Shown here: positions 19,893 through 31,001 of the stretch, piece by piece
Layout of the letters: each line of letters starts with the position of its first letter
How positions within the stretch are numbered: the stretch's first letter is position 1
Assembly: GCA_905182265.1 (NCBI GenBank)
Contig: CAJJAO010000012.1
Span: 41,692-105,691, forward strand
Length of the DNA: 64,000 nt
Direction: 5' to 3'
Source: a gamma proteobacterium HTCC2207
Lineage (GTDB): Bacteria > Pseudomonadota > Gammaproteobacteria > Pseudomonadales > Porticoccaceae
Notes under the pieces: model-generated
Told to the model about the DNA's origin: nothing
Seen by the model: the letters and a program-made list of their open reading frames with translations, nothing else
Databases searched by the model: none
Translations under genes and position numbers: made by a program

Positions 19893-21191
19893 CTAGCTCG
19901 TTTTCTCACGCTTAATCGCCCGCCAAGCAATATCGTTCCTTGAATATATGTCATTCCAGTGAATGCCAGAGGCAAGTGCATACGCTTTTTGCTGTGCATC
20001 GGACACAGAATCTCCCATGGCCGTTGCGCAAAGTACTCGGCCGCCGCTAGTTACAATGTCATCACCATTTTGAGCGGTGCCGGCATGAAAGACTTTGGCG
20101 TCTGTGTTGCCAGGTGTTACCGGGGGTAGGCCTGAAATCACATCGCCGCCACGGTAGCTACCAGGGTAACCGCCAGCCGCCAGTACTACACCTACCGAAG
20201 GTCGGGGGTCCCACTTGGTCTGCTGTTTGTCGAGATCTCCCGACAATGCCGCGGTGCAATGGGCCACTAGGTCAGACTGCAAACGCAACAAAATAGGTTG
20301 GGTCTCTGGGTCGCCAAAGCGGCAGTTATATTCAATCACTTTGGGGGTGCCGTCGGCCATAATCATCAGGCCGGCATAGAGAAAACCGGTGTAGTCATTT
20401 CCCTCGGCGGCCATGCCGCGTACCGTTGGGTATATAACCTCATCCATGGCTCGCTGAAACATTACTTCGTCTACTACTGGCGCTGGGGAGTAGGCACCCA
20501 TACCACCGGTGTTGGGCCCTATGTCGCCATTGCCTGCGCGCTTATGGTCTTGGCTCGTGGCCATGGGTAAAACGTTCACGCCATCGACCATCACAATAAA
20601 GCTGGCTTCTTCGCCGTCCAGAAATTCTTCGATCACTACGCGATGGCCTGCTTCACCGAATGCATTGCCGGCAAGCATATCTCGCACAGCGCCTTCTGCC
20701 TCGGCCATTGTCATAGCCACAATCACGCCTTTACCGGCAGCCAAACCATCGGCTTTCACAACAATGGGCGCACCTACTTTGTGGAGGTAAGCTAGGGCCT
20801 CGTCCATATCGGTAAAGTTGCCATAGTCTGCGGTTGGAATTTGGTGGCGCTCAAGAAAGTCCTTGGTAAAAGCCTTGGAGCCTTCAAGCTGAGCCGCACC
20901 CTTTGAAGGGCCGAAAATTGGCAGATCTCGAGCTTGGAAAAAGTCCACAATGCCGTCAACTAGAGGTTGCTCTGGCCCTACAATAGTAAGCCCAATCTGA
21001 TTGTTGGCAGCGAAATCGGCTAACCCCTGAAAATCGCTCACGGCTAGGGTCAGGTTCTCAATATTAGGTTCAATGGCGGTACCAGCATTGCCTGGAGTCA
21101 CAAATACTTTTTCTACATCCGCGCTTTGAGCTGCCTTCCATGCCAGCGCATGTTCGCGCCCACCAGAGCCAATAACCAGTACATTCATCAA
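19893..21191 (-). CDS. purD: Phosphoribosylamine-glycine ligase
   Basis: MNVLVIGSGGREHALAWK...VFVTPGNAGTA...GPSKGAAQLEGSKAFTKDFL...VVKADGLAAGKGVIVA...GDPETQPILLRL. Confidence 0.97.
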   Translation of the reverse strand: MMNVLVIGSGGREHALAWKAAQSADVEKVFVTPGNAGTAIEPNIENLTLAVSDFQGLADFAANNQIGLTIVGPEQPLVDGIVDFFQARDLPIFGPSKGAAQLEGSKAFTKDFLERHQIPTADYGNFTDMDEALAYLHKVGAPIVVKADGLAAGKGVIVAMTMAEAEGAVRDMLAGNAFGEAGHRVVIEEFLDGEEASFIVMVDGVNVLPMATSQDHKRAGNGDIGPNTGGMGAYSPAPVVDEVMFQRAMDEVIYPTVRGMAAEGNDYTGFLYAGLMIMADGTPKVIEYNCRFGDPETQPILLRLQSDLVAHCTAALSGDLDKQQTKWDPRPSVGVVLAAGGYPGSYRGGDVISGLPPVTPGNTDAKVFHAGTAQNGDDIVTSGGRVLCATAMGDSVSDAQQKAYALASGIHWNDIYSRNDIAWRAIKREKTS

Positions 21192-21330
21192 TTGTATTCC
21201 AGCTGCTAAAGAGAGAGGTGAATTGTACCAGACTGTATTAGAGACGTATTTAGACTAGGGATAAAAAAGACCGACAAAACAGCCTCCAAGGCCGCTGCTA
21301 GTGTTATTCTTAGCGCATCTAAACCCCTGT

Positions 21331-22824
21331 ATGCACCGTAAAATAATAAACAATAATAGGTCTACTGCTATCTCTGATTCTAAAAATACCACTTGCCCAA
21401 CCATTGTCTGGTTCCGTCAAGATCTTCGGCTTGCCGATAATCCTGCTCTTTCAGCCGCCTGTGAAAAGGGCGATATTATTCCGGTTTATATTCTCGACGA
21501 TATCAACTCTGAAGATTGGGCCATGGGCGGTGCCAGTCGCTGGTGGTTACACCATGCCCTAGAGTCACTAAATAAATCCCTAGACGGTAAGCTGAATATT
21601 TTTCATGGGGATCCCCTGCCGATTCTGACTCAGCTTGCAGACCAGACATCAGCAGATTCAATAGTTTGGAACAGGTGCTATGAGCCTTGGCGGATTAACC
21701 GCGACGGCAATATTAAACTGGCACTAAAAGCGCTGGATCTAAAGGTTGAGAGTTTTAATGGTTCACTGCTGTGGGAGCCCTGGCAGGTTCTTAAAAAAGA
21801 CCAGACTCCCTATAAAGTATTTACCCCTTATTATCGCCGTGGCTGTTTATCCAAAACCCCGCCTAGAAGACCGTTGGCTATTCCCTCCAATATCAAAGCG
21901 ACGGAGCTAAGTAAGGACACACTTCCGTTAAGCGATCTACAATTACTGCCGACCATTCCCTGGGACACCCAGATGCAGGCCCGCTGGGACATCAGCGAAA
22001 CAGCCGCCCAGGATCGTCTAGACGACTTTGTTATGGCCGAGTTACAAGATTATCGTGAGGGCCGTAATTTCCCCGATAAGGCTAATGTGTCCCGGCTTTC
22101 TGCCTATTTACACTTTGGTCAAATATCCACTAATACTGCCTGGCATCGGGCCTCTGATGCTGCGGCGTTAGTTAATAATGAAGAGAGTATTGATACCTTT
22201 TTAAGTGAGCTGGGTTGGCGGGAATTTTCCCATTATTTGCTTTACCATTTTCCTAAACTTCCCACTGTTAATTTACAGGCAAGGTTCGACGTTTTCCCTT
22301 GGGCCGCAAATACAGATGATGACCTCAAAGCTTGGCAGCAAGGTCGCACTGGTTACCCACTAGTGGATGCAGGAATGCGCGAGCTTTACACCACAGGCTA
22401 TATGCACAATCGCGTACGCATGGTGGTTGGCTCATTTATCGTTAAAAACCTGTTGATTCACTGGCATCGTGGAGAGGAGTGGTTTTGGGATTGCTTGGTC
22501 GATGCAGACTTAGCTGCCAACAGCGCGAGCTGGCAGTGGATTGCTGGCTGCGGTGCCGATGCAGCACCCTTCTTCAGAATATTTAACCCCATTACTCAGA
22601 GCGAGAGGTTTGATAAGCAGGGGGAGTATATTCGTCGCTATGTGCCAGAGCTGGCTGAGATGCCCGCCAAGTATATCCATGCTCCTTGGTTGGCCCCAGC
22701 AGAAATTCTAAGTGCGGCTGGTGTGACCATAGGCGCCGATTATCCGGCACCCATTGTGGATATTAAAGAGTCTAGAGAAAGAGCTCTTGCGGCCTTTAAA
22801 CTCACTAAGTTAGATCCTCTATAG
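21331..22824 (+). CDS. phr: Deoxyribodipyrimidine photolyase
   Basis: TIVWFRQDLRLADNPALSAAC...LSAYLHFGQIS...LGWREFSHYLLYHFP...GYPLVDAGMRELYTTGYMHNRVRMVVGSFIVKNLLIHW...WFWDCLVDADLAANSASWQW. Confidence 0.96.
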   Translation: MHRKIINNNRSTAISDSKNTTCPTIVWFRQDLRLADNPALSAACEKGDIIPVYILDDINSEDWAMGGASRWWLHHALESLNKSLDGKLNIFHGDPLPILTQLADQTSADSIVWNRCYEPWRINRDGNIKLALKALDLKVESFNGSLLWEPWQVLKKDQTPYKVFTPYYRRGCLSKTPPRRPLAIPSNIKATELSKDTLPLSDLQLLPTIPWDTQMQARWDISETAAQDRLDDFVMAELQDYREGRNFPDKANVSRLSAYLHFGQISTNTAWHRASDAAALVNNEESIDTFLSELGWREFSHYLLYHFPKLPTVNLQARFDVFPWAANTDDDLKAWQQGRTGYPLVDAGMRELYTTGYMHNRVRMVVGSFIVKNLLIHWHRGEEWFWDCLVDADLAANSASWQWIAGCGADAAPFFRIFNPITQSERFDKQGEYIRRYVPELAEMPAKYIHAPWLAPAEILSAAGVTIGADYPAPIVDIKESRERALAAFKLTKLDPL

Positions 22825-22834
22825 CGTAGAGCGT

Positions 22835-22899
22835 TTAATTAGGGCTCTAAATTAGAGCCCTTTGCTAGAGCCCTTAATTAGAGCCCTAGCTTATAGTGA
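22835..22899. repeat. 13-bp tandem array (TTAATTAGAGCCC), 4 units plus partial
   Basis: TTAATTAGGGCTC TAAATTAGAGCCC TTTGCTAGAGCCC TTAATTAGAGCCC; between convergent phr and purH; units 1-2 can also form a hairpin agggctcta/tagagccct. Confidence 0.92.
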
Positions 22900-22920
22900 G
22901 TCAGAAGGTAGAACCGGCTG

Positions 22921-24495
22921 TCAGTGACGGAAGTGACGCATCCCAGTGAATACCATGGCCATGCCGTGCTCGTTGGCGGCGGTAATCACCTCATCATCAC
23001 GCATAGAGCCGCCAGGCTGAATAATGCAGCTAATACCCGCGGCGCCAGCGTTGTCTATACCATCACGGAAGGGGAAGAAGGCGTCGGACGCCATCACTGC
23101 ACCAGCTACTTCCAAGCCAGCATGCTCGGCCTTAATGCCAGCAATTCGCGCACTGTTAATACGGCTCATTTGGCCTGCGCCGACACCAATGGTTTGGTGA
23201 TCTTTGGCGTAAATAATGGCGTTGGACTTAACCATTTTGGCTACTTTCCAAGCAAACATCATGTCGCTAATTTCTGTTGGTGTAGGAATGCGAGCACTGA
23301 CGATTTTTAAATCCTGCTCGGTAACCATGCCGTTGTCACGTTCTTGAATCAGCAGTCCACCATTCACACGCTTATAGTCTAGGTCTTGGGGACGTTCGGC
23401 GCCCCAGGCACCACATTGTAAAAGGCGAACATTCTTCTTTGCGGCGACCACAGCCACTGCAGCATCAGATACCGAGGGTGCGATAATCACTTCAACAAAT
23501 TGCTTCGCGCAGATCTTTTCGGCAGTTGCTGCGTCTAGTTCACGGTTAAACGCGATAATGCCGCCAAAAGCGGATTCAGGGTCTGTGGCAAAAGCTAGAT
23601 CATAAGCGGTGCTAATATCGGAAGCGACAGCGACGCCACAAGGGTTGGCATGTTTGACGATCACGCAGGCTGGCTGGTCAAATTGCTTAACGCATTCAAG
23701 TGCTGCGTCGGTGTCGGCAATATTATTAAATGACAGCTCTTTACCCTGCAGCTGAACGGCCGTTGCAACGCTGGCGTCTGTTGGGTTGGCTTCTGTATAG
23801 AAGGCCGCTTTTTGATGAGGGTTTTCGCCGTAGCGCATTTCCTGAGTCTTAAAATATTGCACATTAAAGGTGTCAGCAAAATCACGCTTTTCGTTAGCAG
23901 TATTTCTGGCACCAAAGTGATTGGCTATCATGCCGTCGTAGCCAGCGGTATGCTCAAACGCTTTTACCATCAGCTGGTATCTAGTGTCGTACTGCAGCTG
24001 ACCATCGTTGCTGTGCATCTCGTCGAGTACCGTTTGGTAATCGCCAGCGTTGACCACAATCGCCACATCCTTATGGTTTTTAGCCGCTGAACGCACCATT
24101 GTTGGCCCGCCAATATCAATATTTTCGATGGCGGTAGGCAGATCGCAATTAGGGTCAGCGACGGTGGCAGCGAAGGGGTAAAGATTCACGACAACCATAT
24201 CAATGGGAACAATGCCGTGGTCTGCCATCACTGAGTCGTCTTTTCCACGACGGCCTAATATGCCACCGTGAATTTTTGGATGCAGTGTCTTAACACGGCC
24301 ATCCATCATTTCTGGGAAGCCGGTGTAGTCGGACACTTCGGTTACCGCAATCGAATTTTCACGGAGCAGACGGAAGGTGCCGCCGGTAGAGAGCATTTCT
24401 ACACCCTGCGCCTCGAGTGCACGGGCAAAATCTACAATGCCAGTTTTATCGGAAACACTGATTAGTGCGCGGGAAATTTTTCTTAGGTCGCTCAT
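22921..24495 (-). CDS. purH: AICAR formyltransferase/IMP cyclohydrolase
   Basis: [36 protein letters not shown]...[22 protein letters not shown]...[35 protein letters not shown]. Confidence 0.98.
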   Translation of the reverse strand: MSDLRKISRALISVSDKTGIVDFARALEAQGVEMLSTGGTFRLLRENSIAVTEVSDYTGFPEMMDGRVKTLHPKIHGGILGRRGKDDSVMADHGIVPIDMVVVNLYPFAATVADPNCDLPTAIENIDIGGPTMVRSAAKNHKDVAIVVNAGDYQTVLDEMHSNDGQLQYDTRYQLMVKAFEHTAGYDGMIANHFGARNTANEKRDFADTFNVQYFKTQEMRYGENPHQKAAFYTEANPTDASVATAVQLQGKELSFNNIADTDAALECVKQFDQPACVIVKHANPCGVAVASDISTAYDLAFATDPESAFGGIIAFNRELDAATAEKICAKQFVEVIIAPSVSDAAVAVVAAKKNVRLLQCGAWGAERPQDLDYKRVNGGLLIQERDNGMVTEQDLKIVSARIPTPTEISDMMFAWKVAKMVKSNAIIYAKDHQTIGVGAGQMSRINSARIAGIKAEHAGLEVAGAVMASDAFFPFRDGIDNAGAAGISCIIQPGGSMRDDEVITAANEHGMAMVFTGMRHFRH

Positions 24496-24581
24496 GAAGT
24501 CCTCGGATTTTGATTGGATGGCAATCGTTCTGTAATTGGCTTGAAGTCGTATTGTTATTCGGGCTGCAGTGCAGCATGTCG

Positions 24582-24893
24582 TTACAGCAGGTCGTACTGC
24601 TTCAATTTTTTGCGCAATGTGCCGCGGTTTAGGCCTAGCAGTTCAGCGGTTTTACTTTGATTTTGACGTGTATAGTTCATTGCTGCACTGAGTAGCGGCG
24701 GCTCTACCTCTGCCATCACCATATCGTATAGTTCGCGGGTATCCTGACCGTCAAGATCAGCAAAGTAACGCTGCATAGCCTCGGCTACGCTGTAGCGTAG
24801 AGACTGATTGCTATGGGACTCGCTATGGGATTCGCTAGGGACAGCTGTGGAGATATCTTCCGCTGTTTGTAATTGTTGTTCTGCAGAATTCAT
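24582..24893 (-). CDS. fis: DNA-binding protein Fis
   Basis: C-terminus [41 protein letters not shown]. Confidence 0.96.
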   Translation of the reverse strand: MNSAEQQLQTAEDISTAVPSESHSESHSNQSLRYSVAEAMQRYFADLDGQDTRELYDMVMAEVEPPLLSAAMNYTRQNQSKTAELLGLNRGTLRKKLKQYDLL

Positions 24894-25912
24894 GCGGCCT
24901 GTTCCTGATTAATTGCATTAAGGAAAAACTGCTGGAGAAATTCCTGTTGGTGAAGAGTACTTTCAAGCTTATTAAAGTGCTGGGTAAATTCTTTGCCGCC
25001 GGTCAGCCCGCTACTGTACCAGCCAATATGTTTTCTCGAGATACGCACACCGCCAACTTCACCGTAAAATTCGTGCAGTGCTCGCAGATGTCGAGCCATC
25101 ATTTGACCCACTTGCTGAAAGCTAGGGGGTGCGACTAATTCACCCTGTTCAAGATAATGATTTATTTGGTTAAAAATCCAAGGATTACCCTGAGCGCCAC
25201 GACCGATCATGACGGCGGAAGCACCGGTGTGTTCGAGCACAGCTATGGCTTTTTCTGGGCTGGCGATATCGCCATTGGCGATAACAGGCATGGACACAGC
25301 TTCTACTACGGCGGCAATAGTGTCGTATTCAACTTCACCCACAAAGCGACAGGCGCGAGTGCGACCATGTACAGCCAAAGCTGCGACACCAGCTTCTTCG
25401 GCGATCTTAGCAATGCTAACGGCGTTGCGATTATCACGGTCCCAGCCAGTGCGGATTTTTAAGGTGACGGGCACGTCTACAGCGTCGACAACGGCGCGCA
25501 AGATATCGCCGACTAGCGGCGGGTCTTGCAGTAGGGCCGATCCAGCGGCACGCTTACAAACTTTTTTTGCCGGACAACCCATATTTATATCAATAATTTC
25601 AGCACCCTGGGCCACATTAAACTGTGCGGCGACCGCCATCATTTGCGGGTCGTACCCGGCTATTTGGACTGATCTTGGTGCGGGCTCGTCACCGAATTGA
25701 ATACGCAGGCGAGATTTTCTTGTTCCCCAAGTACTTGGGTCTGCGGCGACCATCTCTGAGACAACTAATCCAGCGCCCATTTCTCGACATAGTTGGCGAA
25801 AGGGCAGATCAGTTACACCAGCCATAGGGGCTAGAATAGTTTTCCGATCAATCTGATAGGGGCCAATATTAAACAAAATAATCCGTGGGGCGTTGTAACA
25901 AAGGGTCGCCAT
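24890..25912 (-). CDS. dusB: tRNA-dihydrouridine synthase DusB
   Basis: ILAPMAGVTDLPFRQLCREMGAGLVVSEMV...EIIDINMGCPAKKVCKRAAGSALLQDP...AVHGRTRACRF...IANGDI...MIGRGAQGNPWIF. The true start may lie downstream of the listed ATG. Confidence 0.95.
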   Translation of the reverse strand: MATLCYNAPRIILFNIGPYQIDRKTILAPMAGVTDLPFRQLCREMGAGLVVSEMVAADPSTWGTRKSRLRIQFGDEPAPRSVQIAGYDPQMMAVAAQFNVAQGAEIIDINMGCPAKKVCKRAAGSALLQDPPLVGDILRAVVDAVDVPVTLKIRTGWDRDNRNAVSIAKIAEEAGVAALAVHGRTRACRFVGEVEYDTIAAVVEAVSMPVIANGDIASPEKAIAVLEHTGASAVMIGRGAQGNPWIFNQINHYLEQGELVAPPSFQQVGQMMARHLRALHEFYGEVGGVRISRKHIGWYSSGLTGGKEFTQHFNKLESTLHQQEFLQQFFLNAINQEQAA

Positions 25913-26070
25913 TCTACCCTGTGGCTAACTGTTTAAAAAGTGATCAATTAAAAAAAGACGCTTTTTTATCTAACCCAAAGGCTTAGTTGTTGGGTCCGCT
26001 GTCTATCGTTGTAAAAAGACAGGCATGTGGCCTATAGTCACAGGCAAATAATAGAATCATTTATATAAAC

Positions 26071-27153
26071 ATGACGCCAAATAACGATTTCCCGCAACTT
26101 CTCAAGCATTGGGCTGCCCATCGTGATGAACATGACTGGGTGCTAGGCACTGTCTACAAGACCACCGGTCCGAGTTATCGTAAAGCCGGTGCGTTTATGC
26201 TGTTTAATAGTTTAGGCCAGCAGTTCGGGTTGTTAAGTGGGGGCTGCCTTGAATCTGATATTCAGCGTCATGCTCAGGCAGTGATGTTGAGCGGTCGGCC
26301 CACCACCCTTTGCTATGACGGTTCTGATGAGGACGATATCTCGTTTCAGTTTGGAATAGGCTGTGGGGGCACAGTACATATTCTTTTACAGCCTATTACC
26401 AAGCAAAATAATTATCTTCAGCTAGAACTGTTGACTGCAAACTTGGGAGCACGCGAGGCCACAGTCTATTTACAGAAAATATTAGGTGATGTCGCTGAGG
26501 CTCGGCTGTTAACGACCGCCGATCAACAGGGTAGTGAATATATTCAGGTTGCCAAGCAGCTCAAGGGATCTAAAGCGCAGCTGGTTACTGTTGATTTGAG
26601 TATAGAGGCGCAAGACACTGAGCATGAAGGGCAGGCTGCTGAGTATTTAGCCACAATGATCAAACCGCCCATCCATTTACTGGTGGTGGGGGGCGGTGTC
26701 GATGCTCGGCCACTGGTAAGTATTGCTCGCCATCTGGGCTGGGAGGTGTCGCTTTTAGACCCTCGTGCAGCCAATGCAAGGCGTGAGCACTTTATGGATG
26801 CGTCCAATGTGCTCGACTGTTCGGTAACGCAATTGGCCAGCCACAAACTTTTTGATAGTTTTAATGCTGCTGTCTTAATTAGCCATAACTTGCAGATAGA
26901 TGCCGACGCATTGGCTGTGTTGCAGGCTTCGTCCATAGAGTATTTGGCTTTGCTGGGGCCGGAGTCCCGCAAGGCGGCGGTAATTGAGCTCTCTGGATTG
27001 CCCCTTGCACAGCACCGTATTCCGGTGGCGGGTCCAGCGGGACTAAACATTGGTGGCGAGCTACCCGAGTCTTTGGCGCTGTCTATTTTGGCGCAATGTC
27101 ATGCGGTACTGTACGGCGCAGATGCTCAGGCATTTAGTGACCTTCGCGTATGA
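26071..27153 (+). CDS. XdhC/CoxI family molybdoenzyme maturation protein
   Basis: VLGTVYKTTGPSYRKAGAFMLF...GLLSGGCLESDIQRHA...GIGCGGTVHILLQP...LLVVGGGVDARPLVSIARHLGW...GLNIGGELPESLALSILAQCHA. Confidence 0.9.
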   Translation: MTPNNDFPQLLKHWAAHRDEHDWVLGTVYKTTGPSYRKAGAFMLFNSLGQQFGLLSGGCLESDIQRHAQAVMLSGRPTTLCYDGSDEDDISFQFGIGCGGTVHILLQPITKQNNYLQLELLTANLGAREATVYLQKILGDVAEARLLTTADQQGSEYIQVAKQLKGSKAQLVTVDLSIEAQDTEHEGQAAEYLATMIKPPIHLLVVGGGVDARPLVSIARHLGWEVSLLDPRAANARREHFMDASNVLDCSVTQLASHKLFDSFNAAVLISHNLQIDADALAVLQASSIEYLALLGPESRKAAVIELSGLPLAQHRIPVAGPAGLNIGGELPESLALSILAQCHAVLYGADAQAFSDLRV

Positions 27154-27749
27154 GCGCCAACATAGGTGTGATTGTATTGGCGGCAGGTGCCGGCTCAAGA
27201 TTTAAACAGTCTGGTGGCGTGGGCCCCAAGCAGCTAACGCCCATCAATGGTAAGCCGATGCTGCAACACAGTATCGATCTGGCCAATCGGCTATTGCCCG
27301 GTGCTGTGCATCTAGTCTTAGGTTGCGACTGGGAGTCGATTGTCGGGCAGATCGTTCATGATGAGATTATCGTCAATCCAGATTGGCAACGGGGTTTGGG
27401 TGGTTCCATCGCTTACGCGGTGCAGCAACTGCAGGCTGGGCCATTCTGTTACGATGCTCTATTAGTGATGTTGGGCGATCAGCCTTATGTAAGGCAGCCG
27501 GCCTTAACGCAAATGATCGATGGCTATCTAGCGGCTTCTGACAGCCCTTGTTGCTGTGGGGACTATGCAGGCCATGCTGGTGTTCCTGCCATATTTCCTG
27601 CGGCACTCTTTTCTCGCCTAATGTCACTGCATGGCGATGCCGGGGCCAAATCTCTCTTGGCATCCCTCGACAATAAAATCATGATTCCTATACCTGAAGC
27701 GGCAATTGATATTGACGTTGTCGATGACCTTAAGCGACTAGTTAACTAG
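27150..27749 (+). CDS. MobA/MocA-like nucleotidyltransferase
   Basis: IGVIVLAAGAGSRFKQSGGVGPKQLTPINGKPMLQHSIDLA...GLGGSIAYAVQQL...LVMLGDQPYV; overlaps xdhC by ATGA. Confidence 0.88.
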   Translation: MSANIGVIVLAAGAGSRFKQSGGVGPKQLTPINGKPMLQHSIDLANRLLPGAVHLVLGCDWESIVGQIVHDEIIVNPDWQRGLGGSIAYAVQQLQAGPFCYDALLVMLGDQPYVRQPALTQMIDGYLAASDSPCCCGDYAGHAGVPAIFPAALFSRLMSLHGDAGAKSLLASLDNKIMIPIPEAAIDIDVVDDLKRLVN

Positions 27750-28727
27750 CTCAACCGAATAGTTTGTTGCTGTAGTCCCTGGGTCGACAAGCTCTATAGC
27801 AATGCTGTTTATTTGCCGTGGCGACATAGTTGGCTTTGTACGTTGCTTGGTAGACAGGTAGTCTTGGGGTTGCAGAATATGCTGGGCCACCAGCTTGTTA
27901 TCTAAATCAGTAAAGCGAATCCGTAGCTTTGGAAAAGGCTGATAGAATTTAGCGAGGTTCTCTATTGAGAGGCTGACGCTAATGGTATAGGCCTGCTGGG
28001 GGTGGCTGCGCACCCTAAGTTGCGACAGTTCAAGTTTGTCTAAATCTCTGTATTCATTGATGGTGCATTGGGTGTATTGGCACAGGCTGATCATTGCGCC
28101 CCGATACTTGGGGTCTTGGCTGAGTGTGGCACTATTCAAATAAATCAGTAATAGCGCACCTACGAATACTATGGGCAAGGTTATGGCCAGTGCTGCTAGC
28201 CAAGGCTTCTTACTCTGATTCTTATTCGTTTTCGTTTTATTGGCGCGGATTTTATCGGTGGGCGTGGACGGTTGATCATCAAAAGGATTGATAGCTGATA
28301 ACGGCATAGAGGGCTCTGTACGTTCTATGGCCTCATCAAGAATGTTAGAGAAGTTGGTTTCGCTACTCACCCATTGATCAATGTACTCTCCATTATTACT
28401 TTCTTCCGAGAGCCCCAGGACTTCGTTAATGTCGGTTCTAATAACTTCGTCTAATTGTCCGTCTATATCTAGATCTAAGCCTAGCAGGCCGTCTATCTCT
28501 TGCTGCAGATTTTCTGTGGCGGCGTTTAGATCAGCGTGGTTATCTAAGACATAGGGCATATACCCCACATTGAGTTCATTGCTAGCAAGCTTTTCAATAT
28601 GATCGGCGGCTTTAAATATCTTTAGGCACACGCCGCAGCGGACAGATCCAGCAGCTATATTGAGCTGATCGGACTCCACTTGGAATGCGCTTTTGCACTC
28701 GGGACAGCGTGTGGCGATATTAGTCAT
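27738..28727 (-). CDS. MJ0042-type zinc-ribbon / DUF3426 protein
   Basis: N-terminal zinc ribbon MTNIATRCPECKSAFQVESDQLNIAAGSVRCGVCLKIFKA; single TM; DUF3426-like C-terminus. Confidence 0.85.
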   Translation of the reverse strand: MTNIATRCPECKSAFQVESDQLNIAAGSVRCGVCLKIFKAADHIEKLASNELNVGYMPYVLDNHADLNAATENLQQEIDGLLGLDLDIDGQLDEVIRTDINEVLGLSEESNNGEYIDQWVSSETNFSNILDEAIERTEPSMPLSAINPFDDQPSTPTDKIRANKTKTNKNQSKKPWLAALAITLPIVFVGALLLIYLNSATLSQDPKYRGAMISLCQYTQCTINEYRDLDKLELSQLRVRSHPQQAYTISVSLSIENLAKFYQPFPKLRIRFTDLDNKLVAQHILQPQDYLSTKQRTKPTMSPRQINSIAIELVDPGTTATNYSVELVN

Positions 28728-28751
28728 TAGGGTTCTGTCTTAGGGCTCTCA

Positions 28752-29636
28752 CTAACGAGTCTTTGTGGCTGAGAGCCGAGCCCACTCGTCCTCTATACCT
28801 GGCGCATCAAAATCAAAATACTGTAAATACGGTGCAGATACAGCCTCAATCTGAGTTTCTAATAGTCCGGACAGGCACAGCAGGCCATTTTGTGTAGTGA
28901 GAGCGCTAATATTATTGGCCAGTTGAATTAATGGAGCAGCCAAAATATTAGCCACCATTACGTCAGCGAGAATGTTGTTTGGAATAGCATCGGGCAGGCA
29001 GGTGATAAGTCGTTCATCGGCAATGTTGTTGCGCTGTGCATTGTCGCGACTAGCCAGCAGGGCCTGAGGGTCATTGTCGATCGCAATCACTTTGTCCGCG
29101 CCCAATAGCAGAGCTGCAATGCCTAATATTCCAGAGCCACAGCCGTAGTCAATAATGGTTTTACCCGCTAGATCTTGCTGGTCCAGCCAGCGCAAACAGA
29201 GATGGGTTGTTGGGTGACTGCCGGTACCAAAGGCCAGACCGGGGTCCAGCATAAGGTTGATGCCATTGGGGTCTGGTACATTGGTCCAGCTGGGGCAGAT
29301 CCATAGGCGATCCCCACATTTAAGCGGCTGAAAATACTTTTTCCACTCTTGGGACCAGTCTTCATCTTCCAGTAGTTCCCAGCGTACCTCGGAATCAAAA
29401 CGGGGTTTGAGTTGTTGGGAGATATCATCAGTATCTATGCTGGCCGGAAATAATGCCTTGAGAATACAGTGATCCCAGAGCGGTGTTTCACCCACTCCGG
29501 GTTCTAGAATTGGCTGGTCGGCAGCATCTTGAAGAGTCACAGTCACAGCACCGACATCAAGCATCGCATCTTCAGCAAGTTCGCTGTGTTGGCGCGATAC
29601 TTCAGTCTGTAATTGAATCCATCTGGTAGCTGCCAT
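28752..29636 (-). CDS. prmA: Ribosomal protein L11 methyltransferase
   Basis: WKKYFQPLKCGDRLWICPSW...LMLDPGLAFGTGSHPTTHLCLRWLD...IIDYGCGSGILGIAALLLGA. Confidence 0.96.
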   Translation of the reverse strand: MAATRWIQLQTEVSRQHSELAEDAMLDVGAVTVTLQDAADQPILEPGVGETPLWDHCILKALFPASIDTDDISQQLKPRFDSEVRWELLEDEDWSQEWKKYFQPLKCGDRLWICPSWTNVPDPNGINLMLDPGLAFGTGSHPTTHLCLRWLDQQDLAGKTIIDYGCGSGILGIAALLLGADKVIAIDNDPQALLASRDNAQRNNIADERLITCLPDAIPNNILADVMVANILAAPLIQLANNISALTTQNGLLCLSGLLETQIEAVSAPYLQYFDFDAPGIEDEWARLSATKTR

Positions 29637-29640
29637 ATTG

Positions 29641-30981
29641 TTAGAGTCCGAGCTTTTTCTCAAGGTAGTGAATGTTCACACCACCTTTCTTGAATTCCGG
29701 GTCTCTAACTAGGCGCTCATGGAGCTCGATATTGGTCTTTATGCCGTCGATGACCATCTCATCCAGCGCGTTGCGCATTCTCGATAATGCAGAGTCTCGG
29801 TCGCGACCGTAAGTAATCACTTTCCCTATGAGTGAGTCATAGTTGGGTGGTACTCGATAGCCATTGTAGATGTGGGAGTCAACGCGCACACCATTACCAC
29901 CGGGCGCATGATAAGCATTGATGGTTCCGGGCTGGGGTAAAAAGCTCACCGGGTCTTCGGCATTAATGCGACATTCAAAGCTGTGGCCACGGAAAATAAT
30001 ATTTTCCTGCTTGAAGCTCAGAGATTTACCGCTGGCAATCAATAACTGCTCTTTGACGATATCGACACCAGTGATCATCTCTGAAACTGGGTGCTCTACC
30101 TGGATACGGGTATTCATCTCAATAAAGTAGTAGTGGCCGTCTTCATAGAGAAACTCGAAGGTGCCAGCGCCGCGATAGTTAATCTTAATGCAGGCATTAA
30201 CGCAGCTTTCGAAAACAGCCTGCCGAGCCTCTTCAGGAATTCCCGGGGCCGGGGCTTCTTCAATAACTTTTTGGTGACGACGCTGCAGCGAACAGTCTCG
30301 ATCACCCAAATGGATTGCATTGCCGCGACCGTCAGAGAGTATCTGTACTTCCACATGGCGTGGGTTTTGCAAAAACTTTTCCATGTAAACAGTGCCATCA
30401 CCAAACGCTGCAGCTGCTTCTGTTTTGGTGATACTCACGGAATTAAGCAGCGTTTTTTCGCTTTCTACCACACGCATACCGCGACCACCGCCGCCCGAAG
30501 CTGCCTTGATGATTACCGGGTAACCAATGCGCAGTGCCGTGGCTTTTAAAAATTCTGGGTCGTTGGGTAGGGGGCCGTCTGAGCCGGGCACTGTGGGAAC
30601 GCCAGCTTCTTTCATAGCCTTAATAGCGGCGACCTTATCGCCCATTACGCGAATAACATCTGCCGTTGGGCCAATAAAGACAAAGCCGCTGTTCTCTACC
30701 TGTTCAGCAAAGTCAGCATTTTCTGCCAAAAAGCCATAACCTGGATGTACACCCTGAGCGCCAGTAATTTCCATGGCGCTAATAATGGCCGGTACATTGA
30801 GGTAGCTTTGGGGTGACGGGTTGGGGCCAATACACACGGCTTCATCAGCTAGCTTGACGTGTTTTAAGTCGGCATCAATCTTGGAATGCACCGCCACGGT
30901 CTTGATATCTAACTCTTTACAAGCGCGCAGGATTCTTAAGGCAATTTCGCCGCGATTGGCGATAAGCACTTTATCGAGCAT
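29641..30981 (-). CDS. accC: Acetyl-CoA carboxylase biotin carboxylase subunit
   Basis: [24 protein letters not shown]...[16 protein letters not shown]...[16 protein letters not shown]...[20 protein letters not shown]. Confidence 0.98.
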   Translation of the reverse strand: MLDKVLIANRGEIALRILRACKELDIKTVAVHSKIDADLKHVKLADEAVCIGPNPSPQSYLNVPAIISAMEITGAQGVHPGYGFLAENADFAEQVENSGFVFIGPTADVIRVMGDKVAAIKAMKEAGVPTVPGSDGPLPNDPEFLKATALRIGYPVIIKAASGGGGRGMRVVESEKTLLNSVSITKTEAAAAFGDGTVYMEKFLQNPRHVEVQILSDGRGNAIHLGDRDCSLQRRHQKVIEEAPAPGIPEEARQAVFESCVNACIKINYRGAGTFEFLYEDGHYYFIEMNTRIQVEHPVSEMITGVDIVKEQLLIASGKSLSFKQENIIFRGHSFECRINAEDPVSFLPQPGTINAYHAPGGNGVRVDSHIYNGYRVPPNYDSLIGKVITYGRDRDSALSRMRNALDEMVIDGIKTNIELHERLVRDPEFKKGGVNIHYLEKKLGL

Positions 30982-31001
30982 GATTAGGTTCCTAGCTGGC
31001 G

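Noticed and set aside
25209-25700. 163-aa plus-strand ORF
   Set aside because: Antisense to dusB; shadow ORF composition.
26544-27050. 168-aa minus-strand ORF
   Set aside because: Antisense to xdhC; Ser/Ala-rich translation typical of shadow ORFs.
30091-30549. 152-aa plus-strand ORF
   Set aside because: Antisense to accC.
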